From: Fasciola hepatica
Taxonomy: Eukaryota > Platyhelminthes > Trematoda > Plagiorchiida > Fasciolidae
NCBI GenBank assembly: GCA_948099385.1
Contig: CANUEZ040000209.1
Coordinates: 310,001 to 374,000 of the forward strand
Direction: 5' to 3'
Length of the DNA stretch: 64,000 bases
Shown: positions 37,172-50,703 of the stretch, in pieces
Layout: every line of letters starts with the position of its first letter
Numbering within the stretch: position 1 is the stretch's first letter
The notes under the pieces: generated by a model
What the model saw: only the letters and a program-made list of their open reading frames with translations
Told to the model about the DNA's origin: nothing
The model's database searches: none
Made by a program: the position numbers and the translations under genes

Positions 37172-40100
37172 TGGTTTGGGTGTTCGACTGACATTCGTTC
37201 ACCCCAACCCTTGTTCGTGTCCCCGTGTGGGCTCTGTCCATGTGCAATGCTCATGATTCCCTTAGCGGATCAAACAGCTGTACAGTGCTTCCATAATTTT
37301 CAATGGTCAGTTCAGTGTTCAAGCTGCATGGAGAATCATATTATACAAATCTACTCTGCTACTGCTCTATTGCATTGTATGAGCAATCTGTGTGGATTGT
37401 TCATAAGGGAATGCCTTGGTTTTACTTAGGCCCATAAATGGAGAAGTGATGGAACATAGGATTGGATCGGTGTGCGAGAATTTGGTTGTTACCGTTCAAA
37501 GCGAAAGCGAAAGCCGAAGCCAATTTGGGGATTGTGCTATATCATGTATTGTATATGTTGAACAAAGCGTTGAGACCCATATCGGATAGATTTGTGGTTT
37601 GAATGTTCGACTGACATTCGTTCACCCCAACCCTTGTTCGTGTCCCCGTGTGGGCTCTGTCCAAGTGCAATGCGCATGATTCCCTTAGCGGATCAAACAG
37701 CTGTACAGTGCTTCCATCATTTTCAATGGTCAGTTCAGTGTTCAAGCTGCATGGAGAATCATATTATACAAATCTACTCTGCTACTGCTCTATTGCATTG
37801 TATGAGCAATCTGTGTGGATTGTTCATAAGGGAATGCCTTGGTTTTACTTAGGCCCATAAATAGAGAAGTGATGGAACATAGGATTGGATCGGTGTGCGA
37901 GAATTTGGTTGTTACCGTTCAAAGCGAAAGCGAAAGCCGAAGTCAATTTGGGGATTGTGCTATATCATGTATTGTATATGTTGAACAAAGCGTTGAGACC
38001 CATATCGGATAGCCTTGTGGTTTGGGTGTTCGACTGACATTCGTTCACCCCAACCCTTGTTCGTGTCCCCGTGTGGGCTCTGTCCATGTGCAATGCTCAT
38101 GATTCCCTTAGCGGATCAAACAGCTGTACAGTGCTTCCATCATTTTCAATGGTCAGTTCAGTGTTCAAGCTGCATGGAGAATCATATTATACAAATCTTC
38201 TCTGCTACTGCTCTATTGCATTGTATGAGCAATCTGTGTGGATTGTTCATAAGGGAATACCTTGGTTTTACTTAGGCCCATAAATAGAGAAGTGATGGAA
38301 CATAGGATTGGATCGGTGTGCGAGAATTTGGTTGTTACCGTTCAAAGCGAAAGCGAAAGCCGAAGCCAATTTGGGGATTGTGCTATATCATGTATTGTAT
38401 ATGTTGAACAAAGCGTTCAGACCAATTTCGGATAGCCTTGTGGTTTGGGTGTTCGACTGACATTCGTTCACCTCAACCCTTGTTCGTGTCCCCGTGTGGG
38501 CTCTGTCCATGTGCAATGCTCATGATTCCCTTAGCGGATCAAACAGCTGTACAGTGCTTCCATCATTTTCAATGGTCAGTTCAGTGTTCAAGCTGCATGG
38601 AGAATCATATTATACAAATCTACTCTGCTACTGCTCTATTGCATTGTATGAGCAATCTGTGTGGATTGTTCATAAGGGAATGCCTTGGTTTTACTTAGGC
38701 CCATAAATAGAGAAGTGATGGAACATAGGATTGGATCGGTGTGCGAGAATTTGGTTGTTACCGTTCAAAGCGAAAGCGAAAGCCGAAGTCAATTTGGGGA
38801 TTGTGCTATATCATGTATTGTATATGTTGAACAAAGCGTTGAGACCCATATCGGATAGCCTTGTGGTTTGGGTGTTCGACTGACATTCGTTCACCCCAAC
38901 CCTTGTTCGTGTCCCCGTGTGGGCTCTGTCCATGTGCAATGCTCATGATTCCCTTAGCGGATCAAACAGCTGTACAGTGCTTCCATCATTTTCAATGGTC
39001 AGTTCAGTGTTCAAGCTGCATGGAGAATCATATTATACAAATCTTCTCTGCTACTGCTCTATTGCATTGTATGAGCAATCTGTGTGGATTGTTCATAAGG
39101 GAATACCTTGGTTTTACTTAGGCCCATAAATAGAGAAGTGATGGAACATAGGATTGGATCGGTGTGCGAGAATTTGGTTGTTACCGTTCAAAGCGAAAGC
39201 GAAAGCCGAAGCCAATTTGGGGATTGTGCTATATCATGTATTGTATATGTTGAACAAAGCGTTCAGACCAATTTCGGATAGCCTTGTGGTTTGGGTGTTC
39301 GACTGACATTCGTTCACCTCAACCCTTGTTCGTGTCCCCGTGTGGGCTCTGTCCATGTGCAATGCTCATGATTCCCTTAGCGGATCAAACAGCTGTACAG
39401 TGCTTCCATCATTTTCAATGGTCAGTTCAGTGTTCAAGCTGCATGGAGAATCATATTATACAAATCTACTCTGCTACTGCTCTATTGCATTGTATGAGCA
39501 ATCTGTGTGGATTGTTCATAAGGGAATGCCTTGGTTTTACTTAGGCCCATAAATGGAGAAGTGATGGAACATAGGATTGGATCGGTGTGCGAGAATTTGG
39601 TTGTTACCGTTCAAAGCGAAAGCGAAAGCCGAAGCCAATTTGGGGATTGTGCTATATCATGTATTGTATATGTTGAACAAAGCGTTGAGACCCATATCGG
39701 ATAGATTTGTGGTTTGAATGTACGACTGACATTCGTTCACCCCAACCCTTGTTCGTGTCCCCGTGTGGGCTGTGTCCAAGTGCAATGCGCATGATTCCCT
39801 TAGCGGATCAAACAGCTGTACAGTGCTTCCATCATTTTCAATGGTCAGTTCAGTGTTCAAGCTGCATGGAGAATCATATTATACAAATCTACTCTGCTAC
39901 TGCTCTATTGCATTGTATGAGCAATCTGTGTGGATTGTTCATAAGGGAATGCCTTGGTTTTACTTAGGCCCATAAATAGAGAAGTGATGGAACATAGGAT
40001 TGGATCGGTGTGCGAGAATTTGGTTGTTACCGTTCAAAGCGAAAGCGAAAGCCGAAGCCAATTTGAGGATTGTGCTATATCATGTATTGTATATGTTGAA

Positions 40101-40907
40101 CAAAGCGTTGAGACCCATATGGGATAGCCTTGTGATTTCGGTGTTCGACTGACATTCGTTCACCCCAACCCTTGTTCGTGTCCCCGTGTGGGCTCTGTCC
40201 ATGTGCAATGCTCATGATTCCCTTAGCGGATCAAACAGCTGTACAGTGCTTCCATCATTTTCAATGGTCAGTTCAGTGTTCAAGCTGCATGGAGAATCAT
40301 ATTATACAAATCTACTCTGCTACTGCTCTATTGCATTGCATGAGCAATCTGTGTGGGGATTGTTCATAAAGGAATGCCTTTGTTTTACTTAGGCCCATAA
40401 ATAGAGAAGTGATGGAACATAGGATTGGATCGGTGTGCGAAAACTTGGTTGTTACCGTTCAAAGCGAAAGCGAAAGCCGAAGCCAATTTGGGGATTGTGC
40501 TATATCATGTATTGTATATGTTGAACAAAGCGTTGAGACCCATATCGGATAGCCTTGTGATTTCGGTGTTCGACTGACATTCGTTCACCCCAACCCTTGT
40601 TCGTGTCCCCGTGTGGGCTCGGTCCATGTGCAATGCTCATGATTCCCTTAGCGGATCAAACAGCTGTACAGTGCTTCCATCATTTTCAATGGTCAGTTCA
40701 GTGTTCAAGCTGCATGGAGAATCATATTATACAAATCTACTCTGCTACTGCTCTATTGCATTGTATGAGCAATCTGTGTGGATTGTTCATAAGGGAATGC
40801 CTTGGTTTTACTTAGGCCCATATATAGATAAGTGATGGAACATAGGATTGGATCGGTGTGCGAGAATTTGGTTGTTACCGTTCAAAGCATAAGCGAAAGC
40901 CGAAGCC

Positions 40908-40980
40908 AATTTGGGGATTGTGCCATATCATGTATTGTATATGTTGAACAAAGCGTTGAGACACATATCGTAAAGCCTCG
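40908..40980 (+). repeat. Divergent CGTAAA junction, copy 6
   Basis: GTGCCATATC and CGTAAAGCCTCG are present with AACAAAGCG and GAGACACATATCG. The upstream monomer has CATAAGCG in its six-base repeat and the TATATAGATAAG variant. Confidence 0.88.
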
Positions 40981-43900
40981 TGGTTTGGGTGTTCGACTGA
41001 CATTCGTTCACCCCAACCCTTGTTCGTGTCCCCGTGTGGGCTCTGTCCATGTGCAATGCTCATGATTCCCTTAGCGGATCAAACAGCTGTACAGTGCTTC
41101 CATAATTTTCAATGGTCAGTTCAGTGTTCAAGCTGCATGGAGAATCATATTATACAAATCTACTCTGCTACTGCTCTATTGCATTGTATGAGCAATCTGT
41201 GTGGATTGTTCATAAGGGAATGACTTGGTTTTACTTAGGCCCATAAATAGAGAAGTGATGGAACATAGGATTGGATCGGTGTGCGAGAATTTGGTTGTTA
41301 CCGTTCAAAGCGAAAGCGAAAGCCGAAGCCAATTTGGGGATTGTGCTATATCATGTAGTGTATATGTTGAACAAAGCGTTGAGACCCATATCGGATAGCT
41401 TTGTGGTTTGGGTGTTCGACTGTCAATCGTTCACCCCAACCGTTGTTCGTGTCCCCGTGTGGGCTCTGTCCATGTGCAATGCTCATGATTCCCTTAGCGG
41501 ATCAAACAGCTGTACAGTGCTTCCATCATTTTCAATGGTCAGTTCAGTGTTCAAGCTGCATGGAGAATCATATTATACAAATCTACTCTGCTACTGCTCT
41601 ATTGCATTGTGTGAGCAATCTGTGTAGATTATTCATACGGGAATGCCTTGGTTTTACTCAGGCCCATAAATAGAGAAGTGATGGAACATAGGATTGGATC
41701 GGTGTGCGAGAATTTGGTTGTTACCGTTCAAAGCGAAAGCGAAAGCCGAAGCCAATTTGGGGATTGTGCTATATCATGTATTGTATATGTTGAACAAAGC
41801 GTTGAGACCCATATCGGATAGCTTTGTGGTTTGGGTGTTCGACTGACATTCGTTCACCCAACCCTTGTTCGTGTCCCCGTGTGGGCTCTGTCCATGTGCA
41901 ATGCTCATGATTCCCCTAGCGGATCAAACAGCTGTACAGTGCTTCCATAATTTTCAATGGTCAGTTCAGTGTTCAAGCTGCATGGAGAATCATATTATAC
42001 AAATCTACTCTGCTACTGCTCTATTGCATTGTATGAGCAATCTGTGTGGATTGTTCATAAGGGAATGCCTTTGTTTTACTTAGGCCCATAAATAGAGAAG
42101 TGATGGAACATAGGATTGGATCGGTGGGCGAGAATTTGGTTGTTACCGTTCAAAGGGAAAGCGAAAGCCGAAGCCAATTTGGGGATTGTGCTATATCATG
42201 TATTGTATATGTTGAACAAAGCGTTGAGACCCATATTGGAAAGTCTTGTGGTTTGGGTGTTCGACTGACAATCAATCACCCCAACCCTTGTTCGTGTCCC
42301 CGTGTGGGCTCGGTCCATGTGCAATGCTCATGATTCCCTTAGCGGATCAAACAGCTGTACAGTGCTTCCATCATTTTCAATGGTCAGTTCAGTGTTCAAG
42401 CTGCATGGAGAATCATATTATACAAATCTACTCTGCTACTGCTCTATTGCATTGTATGAGCAATCTGTGTGGATTGTTCATAAGGGAATGCCTTGGTTGT
42501 ACTTAGGCCCATAAATAGAGAAGTGATGGAACATAGGATTGGATCGGTGTGCGAGAATTTGGTTGTTACCATTCAAAGCGAAAGCGAAAGCCGAAGCCAA
42601 TTTGGGGATTGTGCTATATCATGTAGTGTATATGTTGAACAAAGCGTTGAGACCCATATCGGATAGCCTTGTGGTTTGGGTGTTCGACTGACATTCGTTC
42701 ACCCCAACCCTTGTTCGTGTCCCCGTGTGGGCTCTGTCCATGTGCAATGCTCATGATTCCCTTAGCGGATCAAACAGCTGTACAGTGCTTCCATCATTTT
42801 CAATGGTCAGTTCAGTGTTCAAGCTGCATGGAGAATCATATTACACAAATCTACTCTGCTACTGCTCTATTGCATTGTATGAGCAATCTGTGTGGATTGT
42901 TCATAAGGGAATGCCTTTGTTTTACTTAGGCCCATAAATAGAGAAGTGATGGAACATAGGATTGGATCGGTGTGCGAGAATTTGGTTGTTACCGTTCAAA
43001 GCGAAAGCGAAAGCCGAAGCCAATTTGGGGATTGTGCTATATCATGTATTGTATATGTTGAACAAAGCGTTGAGATCCATATGGGATAGCCTTGTGGTTT
43101 GGGTGTTCGACTGACATTCGTTCACCCCAACCCTTGTTCGTGTCCCCGTGTGGGCTCTGTCCATGTGCAATGCTCATGATTCCCTTAGCGGATCAAACAG
43201 CTGTACAGTGCTTCCATCATTTTCAATGGTCAGTTCAGTGTTCAAGCTGCATGGAGAATCATATTATACAAATCTACTCTGCTACTGCTCTATTGCATTG
43301 TATGAGCAATCTGTGTGGATTGTTCATAAGGGAATGCCTTGGTTTTACTTAGGCCCATAAATAGAGAAGTGATGGAACATAGGATTGGATCGGTGTGCGA
43401 GAATTTGGTTGTTACCGTTCAAAGCAAAAGCGAAAGCCGAAGCCAATTTGGGGATTGTGCTATATCATGTATTGTATATGTTGAACAAAGCGTTGAGACC
43501 TATATGGGATAGCCTTATGATTTCGGTGTTCGACTGACATTCGTTCACCCCAACCCTTGTTCGTGTCCCGTGTGGGCTCTGTCCATGTGCAATGCTCATG
43601 ATTCCCTTAGCGGATCAAACAGCTGTACAGTGCTTCCATAATTTTCAATGGTCAGTTCAGTGTTCAAGCTGCATGGAGAATCATATTATACAAATCTACT
43701 CTGCTACTGCTCTATGGCATTGTATGAGCAATCTGTGTGGATTGTTCATAAAGGAATGCCTTGGTTTTACTTAGGCCCATAAATAGAAAAGTGATGGAAC
43801 ATAGGATAGGATCGGTGTGCGAGAATTTGGTTGTTACCGTTCAAAGCGAAAGCGAAAGCCGAAGCCAATTTGGGGATTGTGCTATATCATGTATTGTATA

Positions 43901-44712
43901 TGTTGAACAAAGCGTTCAGACCCATATCGGATAGCTTTGTGGTTTGGGTGTTCGACTGACATTCGTTCACCCCAACCCTTGTTCGTGTCCCCGTGTGGGC
44001 TCTGTCCATGTGCAATGCTCATGATTCCCTTAGCGGATCAAACAGCTGTACAGTGCTTCCATCATTTTCAATGGTCAGTTCAGTGTTCAAGCTGCATGGA
44101 GAATCATATTATACAAATCTACTCTGCCACTGCTCTTTTGCATTGTATGAGCAATCTGTGTGGATTGTTCATAAGGAAATGCCTTTGTTTTACTTAGGAC
44201 CATAAATAGAGAAGTGATGGAACATAGGATTGGATCGGTGTGCGAGAATTTGGTTGTTACCGTTCAAAGCGAAAGCGAAAGCCGAAGCCAATTTGGGGAT
44301 TGTGCTATACCATGTAGTGTATATGTTGAACAAAGCGTTCAGACCCATATCGGATAGCCTTGTGGTTTGGATGTTCGACTGACATTCGTTCACCCCAACC
44401 CTTGTTCGTGTCCCCGTGTGGGCTCTGTCCATGTGCAATGCTCATGATTCCCTTAGCGGATCAAACAGCTGTACAGTGCTTCCATCATTTTCAATGGTCA
44501 GTTCAGTGTTCAAGCTGCATGGAGAATCATATTATACAAATCTACTCTGCTACTGCTCCATTGCATTGTATGAGCAATCTGTGTGGATTGTTCATAAGGG
44601 AATGCCTTGGTTTTACTTAGGCCCATAAATAGAGAAGTGATGGAACATAGGATTGGATCGGTGTGCGAGAATTTGGTTGTTACCGTTCAAAGCGAAAGCG
44701 AAAGCCGAAGCC

Positions 44713-44785
44713 AATTTGAGGATTGTGCCATATCATGTATTGTATATGTCCCACAATGCTTTGAGACCCATATCGTAAATCCTCG
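44713..44785 (+). repeat. Divergent CGTAAA junction, copy 7
   Basis: This is the most changed of the CCATATC class. It has CCAATTTGAGG, GTCCCACAATGC in place of GTTGAACAAAGC, TTTGAGACC, and CGTAAATCCTCG. Confidence 0.87.
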
Positions 44786-45557
44786 TGGTTTCGGTGTTCG
44801 ACTGACATTCGTTCACCCCAACCCTTGTTCGTGTCCCCGTGTGGGCTCGGTCCATGTGCAATGCTCATGATTCCCTTAGCGGATCAAACAGCTGTACAGT
44901 GCTTCCATCATTTTCAATGGTCAGTTCAGTGTTCAAGCTGCATGGAGAATCATATTATACAAATCTACCCTGCCACTGCTCTATTGCATTGTATGAGCAA
45001 TCTGCGTGGATTGTTCATAAGGGAATGCCTTGGTTTTACTCAGGCCCATAAATAGAGAAGTGATGGAACATAGGATTGGATCGGTGTGCGAGAATTTGGT
45101 TGTTACCGTTCAAAGCGAAAGCGAAAGCCGAAGCCAATTAAGGATTGTGCTATATCATGTATTGTATATGTTGAACAAATCGTTGAGACCCATATCGGAT
45201 AGCCTTGTGGTTTGGGTGTTCGACTGATATTCGTTCACCCCAACCCTTGTTCGTGTCCCCGTGTGGGCTCTGTCCATGTGCAATGCTCATGATTCCCTTA
45301 GCGGATCAAACAGCTGTACAGTGCTTCCATAATTTTCAATGGTCAGTTCAGTGTTCAAGCTGCATGGATAATCATATAATACAGATCTACTCTGCTACTG
45401 CTCTATTGCATTGTATGAGCAATCTGTGTGGATTGTTCATAAGGGAATGCCTTGGTTTTACTTAGGCCCAATAATGGAGAAGTGATGGAACATAGGATTG
45501 GATCGACGTGCGAGAATTTGGTTGTTACCGTTCAAAGCGAAAGCGAAAGCCAAAGCC

Positions 45558-45630
45558 AATTTGGGGATTGTGCTATATCATGTATTGTATATGTTCCACA
45601 AAGCTTTGAGACCATTATCGTAAAGCCTCG
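45558..45630 (+). repeat. Divergent CGTAAA junction, copy 8
   Basis: It has AAAGCCAAAGCC upstream, GTTCCACAAAGC, GAGACCATTATCG (an inverted order of ACC and CATT relative to the common GAGACCCATATCG), then TAAAGCCTCG. It lies 845 bp from copy 7, two monomers away. Confidence 0.87.
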
Positions 45631-46050
45631 TGGTTTGGGTGTTCGACTGACATTCGTTCACCCCAACCCTTGTTCGTGTCCCCGTGTGGGCTCGGTCCAT
45701 GTGCAATGCTCATGATTCCCTTAGCGGATCAAACAGCTGTACAGTGCTTCCATAATTTTCAATGGTCAGTTCAGTGTTCAAGCTGCATGGAGAATCATAT
45801 TATACAAATCTACTCTGCTACTGCTCTATTGCATTGTATGAGCAATCTGTGTGGATTGTTCATAAGGGAATGCCTTGGTTTTACTTAGGCCCATAAATAG
45901 AGAAGTGATGGAACATAGGATTGGATCGGTGTGCGAGAATTTGGTTGTTACCGTTCAAAGCAAAAGCGAAAGCCGAAGCCAGTTTGGGGATTGTGCTATA
46001 TCATGTAGTGTATATGTTGAACAAAGCGTTGAGACCCATATGGGATAGCT

Positions 46051-49000
46051 TTGTGGTTTCGGTGTTCGACTGACATTCGTTCACCCCAACCCTTGTTCGT
46101 GTCCCCGTGTGGGCTCTGTCCATGTGCAATGCTCATGATTCCCTTAGCGGATCAAACAGCTGTACAGTGCTTCCATCATTTTCAATGGTCAGTTCAGTGT
46201 TCAAGCTGCATGGAGAATCATATTATACAAATCTACTCTGCCACTGCTCTATTGCATTGTATGAGCAATCTGTGTGGATTGTTCATAAGGGAATGCCTTG
46301 GTTTTACTTAGGCCCATAAATAGAGAAGTGATGGAACATAGGATTGGATCGGTGTGCGAGAATTTGGTTGTTACCGTTCAAAGCGAAAGCGAAAGCCGAA
46401 GCCAATTTGGGGATTGTGCTATATCATGTATTGTATATGTTGAACAAAGCGTTGAGACCCATATCGGATAGCCATGTGGTTTGGGTGTTCGACTGACATT
46501 CGTTCACCCCAACCCTTGTTCGTGTCCCCGTGTGGGCTCGGTCCATGTGCAATGCTCATGATTCCCTTAGCGGATCAAACAGCTGTACAGTGCTTCCATA
46601 ATTTTCAATGGTCAGTTCAGTGTTCAAGCTGCATGGAGAATCATATTATACAAATCTACTCTGCTACTGCTCTATTGCATTGTATGAGCAATCTGTGTGG
46701 ATTGTTCATAAGGGAATGCCTTGGTTTTACTTAGGCCCATAAATAGAGAAGTGATGGAACATAGGATTGGATCGGTGTGCGAGAATTTGGTTGTTACCGT
46801 TCAAAGCAAAAGCGAAAGCCGAAGCCAGTTTGGGGATTGTGCTATATCATGTAGTGTATATGTTGAACAAAGCGTTGAGACCCATATGGGATAGCTTTGT
46901 GGTTTCGGTGTTCGACTGACATTCGTTCACCCCAACCCTTGTTCGTGTCCCCGTGTGGGCTCTGTCCATGTGCAATGCTCATGATTCCCTTAGCGGATCA
47001 AACAGCTGTACAGTGCTTCCATCATTTTCAATGGTCAGTTCAGTGTTCAAGCTGCATGGAGAATCATATTATACAAATCTACTCTGCCACTGCTCTATTG
47101 CATTGTATGAGCAATCTGTGTGGATTGTTCATAAGGGAATGCCTTGGTTTTACTTAGGCCCATAAATAGAGAAGTGATGGAACATAGGATTGGATCGGTG
47201 TGCGAGAATTTGGTTGTTACCGTTCAAAGCGAAAGCGAAAGCCGAAGCCAATTTGGGGATTGTGCTATATCATGTATTGTATATGTTGAACAAAGCGTTG
47301 AGACCCATATCGGATAGCCATGTGGTTTGGGTGTTCGACTGATATTCGTTCACCCCAACCCTTGTTCGTGTCCCCGTGTGGGCTCTGTCCATGTGCAATG
47401 CTCATGATTCCCTTAGCGGATCAAACAGCTGTACAGTGCTTCCATAATTTTCAATGGTCAGTTCAGTGTTCAAGCTGCATGGAGAATCATATTATACAAA
47501 TCTACTCTGCTACTGCTCTATTGCATTGTGTGAGCAATCTGTGTGGATTGTTCATAAGGGAATGCCTTTGTTTTACTTAGGCCCATAAATAGAGAAGTGA
47601 TGGAACATAGGATTGGATCGGTGTGCGAGAATTTGGTTGTTACCGTTCAAAGCAAAAGCGAAAGCCGAAGCCAGTTTGGGGATTGTGCTATATCATGTAG
47701 TGTATATGTTGAACAAAGCGTTGAGACCCATATGGGATAGCTTTGTGGTTTCGGTGTTCGACTGACATTCGTTCACCCCAACCCTTGTTCGTGTCCCCGT
47801 GTGGGCTCTGTCCATGTGCAATGCTCATGATTCCCTTAGCGGATCAAACAGCTGTACAGTGCTTCCATCATTTTCAATGGTCAGTTCAGTGTTCAAGCTG
47901 CATGGAGAATCATATTATACAAATCTACTCTGCCACTGCTCTATTGCATTGTATGAGCAATCTGTGTGGATTGTTCATAAGGGAATGCCTTGGTTTTACT
48001 TAGGCCCATAAATAGAGAAGTGATGGAACATAGGATTGGATCGGTGTGCGAGAATTTGGTTGTTACCGTTCAAAGCGAAAGCGAAAGCCGAAGCCAATTT
48101 GGGGATTGTGCTATATCATGTATTGTATATGTTGAACAAAGCGTTGAGACCCATATCGGATAGCCATGTGGTTTGGGTGTTCGACTGATATTCGTTCACC
48201 CCAACCCTTGTTCGTGTCCCCGTGTGGGCTCTGTCCATGTGCAATGCTCATGATTCCCTTAGCGGATCAAACAGCTGTACAGTGCTTCCATAATTTTCAA
48301 TGGTCAGTTCAGTGTTCAAGCTGCATGGAGAATCATATTATACAAATCTACTCTGCTACTGCTCTATTGCATTGTGTGAGCAATCTGTGTGGATTGTTCA
48401 TAAGGGAATGCCTTTGTTTTACTTAGGCCCATAAATAGAGAAGTGATGGAACATAGGATTGGATCGGTGTGCGAGAATTTGGTTGTTACCGTTCAAAGCA
48501 AAAGCGAAAGCCGAAGCCAGTTTGGGGATTGTGCTATATCATGTAGTGTATATGTTGAACAAAGCGTTGAGACCCATATGGGATAGCTTTGTGGTTTCGG
48601 TGTTCGACTGACATTCGTTCACCCCAACCCTTGTTCGTGTCCCCGTGTGGGCTCTGTCCATGTGCAATGCTCATGATTCCCTTAGCGGATCAAACAGCTG
48701 TACAGTGCTTCCATCATTTTCAATGGTCAGTTCAGTGTTCAAGCTGCATGGAGAATCATATTATACAAATCTACTCTGCCACTGCTCTATTGCATTGTAT
48801 GAGCAATCTGTGTGGATTGTTCATAAGGGAATGCCTTGGTTTTACTTAGGCCCATAAATAGAGAAGTGATGGAACATAGGATTGGATCGGTGTGCGAGAA
48901 TTTGGTTGTTACCGTTCAAAGCGAAAGCGAAAGCCGAAGCCAATTTGGGGATTGTGCTATATCATGTATTGTATATGTTGAACAAAGCGTTGAGACCCAT

Positions 49001-50703
49001 ATCGGATAGCCATGTGGTTTGGGTGTTCGACTGATATTCGTTCACCCCAACCCTTGTTCGTGTCCCCGTGTGGGCTCTGTCCATGTGCAATGCTCATGAT
49101 TCCCTTAGCGGATCAAACAGCTGTACAGTGCTTCCATAATTTTCAATGGTCAGTTCAGTGTTCAAGCTGCATGGAGAATCATATTATACAAATCTACTCT
49201 GCTACTGCTCTATTGCATTGTGTGAGCAATCTGTGTGGATTGTTCATAAGGGAATGCCTTTGTTTTACTTAGGCCCATAAATAGAGAAGTGATGGAACAT
49301 AGGATTGGATCGGTGTGCGAGAATTTGGTTGTTACCGTTCAAAGCAAAAGCGAAAGCCGAAGCCAGTTTGGGGATTGTGCTATATCATGTAGTGTATATG
49401 TTGAACAAAGCGTTGAGACCCATATGGGATAGCTTTGTGGTTTCGGTGTTCGACTGACATTCGTTCACCCCAACCCTTGTTCGTGTCCCCGTGTGGGCTC
49501 GGTCCATGTGCAATGCTCATGATTCCCTTAGCGGATCAAACAGCTGTACAGTGCTTCCATAATTTTCAATGGTCAGTTCAGTGTTCAAGCTGCATGGAGA
49601 ATCATATTATACAAATCTACTCTGCTACTGCTCTATTGCATTGTGTGAGCAATCTGTGTGGATTGTTCATAAGGGAATGCCTTTGTTTTACTTAGGCCCA
49701 TAAATAGAGAAGTGATGGAACATAGGATTGGATCGGTGTGCGAGAATTTGGTTGTTACCGTTCAAAGCAAAAGCGAAAGCCGAAGCCAGTTTGGGGATTG
49801 TGCTATATCATGTAGTGTATATGTTGAACAAAGCGTTGAGACCCATATGGGATAGCTTTGTGGTTTCGGTGTTCGACTGACATTCGTTCACCCCAACCCT
49901 TGTTCGTGTCCCCGTGTGGGCTCTGTCCATGTGCAATGCTCATGATTCCCTTAGCGGATCAAACAGCTGTACAGTGCTTCCATCATTTTCAATGGTCAGT
50001 TCAGTGTTCAAGCTGCATGGAGAATCATATTATACAAATCTACTCTGCCACTGCTCTATTGCATTGTATGAGCAATCTGTGTGGATTGTTCATAAGGGAA
50101 TGCCTTGGTTTTACTTAGGCCCATAAATAGAGAAGTGATGGAACATAGGATTGGATCGGTGTGCGAGAATTTGGTTGTTACCGTTCAAAGCGAAAGCGAA
50201 AGCCGAAGCCAATTTGGGGATTGTGCTATATCATGTATTGTATATGTTGAACAAAGCGTTGAGACCCATATCGGATAGCCATGTGGTTTGGGTGTTCGAC
50301 TGATATTCGTTCACCCCAACCCTTGTTCGTGTCCCCGTGTGGGCTCTGTCCATGTGCAATGCTCATGATTCCCTTAGCGGATCAAACAGCTGTACAGTGC
50401 TTCCATAATTTTCAATGGTCAGTTCAGTGTTCAAGCTGCATGGAGAATCATATTATACAAATCTACTCTGCTACTGCTCTATTGCATTGTGTGAGCAATC
50501 TGTGTGGATTGTTCATAAGGGAATGCCTTTGTTTTACTTAGGCCCATAAATAGAGAAGTGATGGAACATAGGATTGGATCGGTGTGCGAGAATTTGGTTG
50601 TTACCGTTCAAAGCGAAAGCGAAAGCCAAAGCCAATTTGGGGATTGTGCAATATCATGTGTTGTATATGTTCCACAAAGCGTCGAGACCATTATCGTAAA
50701 TCC
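46051..50703 (+). repeat. Near-identical 846-bp dimer HOR, five pairs plus one hybrid monomer
   Basis: All eleven monomers are exactly 423 bp. Type A (46051, 46897, 47743, 48589, 49858) has GCTTTGTGGTTTCGG, CATCATTTT, CTGCCACTG, GTATGAG and CCTTGG. Type B (46474, 47320, 48166, 49012, 50281) has GCCATGTGGTTTGGG, CATAATTTT and CTGCTACTG. B is followed by CAAAGCAAAAGCG, CCAGTTTGG and TAGTG, and A by CAAAGCGAAAGCG, CCAATTTGG and TATTG. The copies at 46897, 47743 and 48589 look identical over the full 846 bp by eye. The first B (46474) differs from later ones: GACATT not GATATT, CTCGGTCC not CTCTGTCC, GTATGAG not GTGTGAG, and CCTTGG not CCTTTG. The monomer at 49435 breaks the alternation. This is the most homogeneous block in the window. 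Confidence 0.95.
49435..49857 (+). repeat. Hybrid A/B monomer inside the 846-bp dimer block
   Basis: It begins as type A (GCTTTGTGGTTTCGG, GACATTCG) and continues as type B (CTCGGTCC, CATAATTTT, CTGCTACTG, GTGTGAG, CCTTTG, then CAAAGCAAAAGCG). It is followed by another A, so two A-type junctions are adjacent. CTCGGTCC within this block otherwise occurs only at 46474. Confidence 0.85.

Larger units (their letters stand above)
34633..39706 (+). repeat. Nested HOR: 2114-bp pentamer twice, then a repeated dimer
   Basis: Pentamer one has monomers 34633, 35055, 35478, 35901 and 36324. Pentamer two has 36747, 37169, 37592, 38015 and 38438. Shared ordered markers are GTCCCGTGTGG with GAATCACATT and GGGAAGGCC (first member), CGTAAAGCCTCG (second), GGTTTGAATG with GTCCAAGTGCAATGCGC (third), GAATACC (fourth) and ACCAATTTCG (fifth). 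The fourth and fifth members are then repeated at 38861 and 39284. By eye the 846 bp from 38015 matches the 846 bp from 38861 except for AAATAGAG against AAATGGAG near 39555. A further third-member copy follows at 39707. This is a duplication nested inside a duplication. Confidence 0.93.
39707..46050 (+). repeat. Mixed satellite monomers with recurring GGGCTCGGTCC variant
   Basis: Monomers start at 39707, 40130, 40555, 40978, 41401, 41824, 42246, 42669, 43092, 43515, 43937, 44360, 44783, 45205 and 45628. The first is the last member of the nested HOR family (GGTTTGAATGTAC). The GGGCTCGGTCC form, against the common GGGCTCTGTCC, occurs at monomers 40555, 42246, 44783 and 45628. Three divergent CGTAAA junctions lie here, at 40978, 44783 and 45628. 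No strict higher-order period is visible. Confidence 0.87.

Noticed and set aside
40800..40840. Copy-specific TATA-like sequence (CCATATATAGATAAG)
   Set aside because: It is a two-base change in one copy of the usual CCATAAATAGAGAAG, with no downstream gene. Other TATA-like strings (TATTATACAAA) are present in every monomer and give no positional signal.
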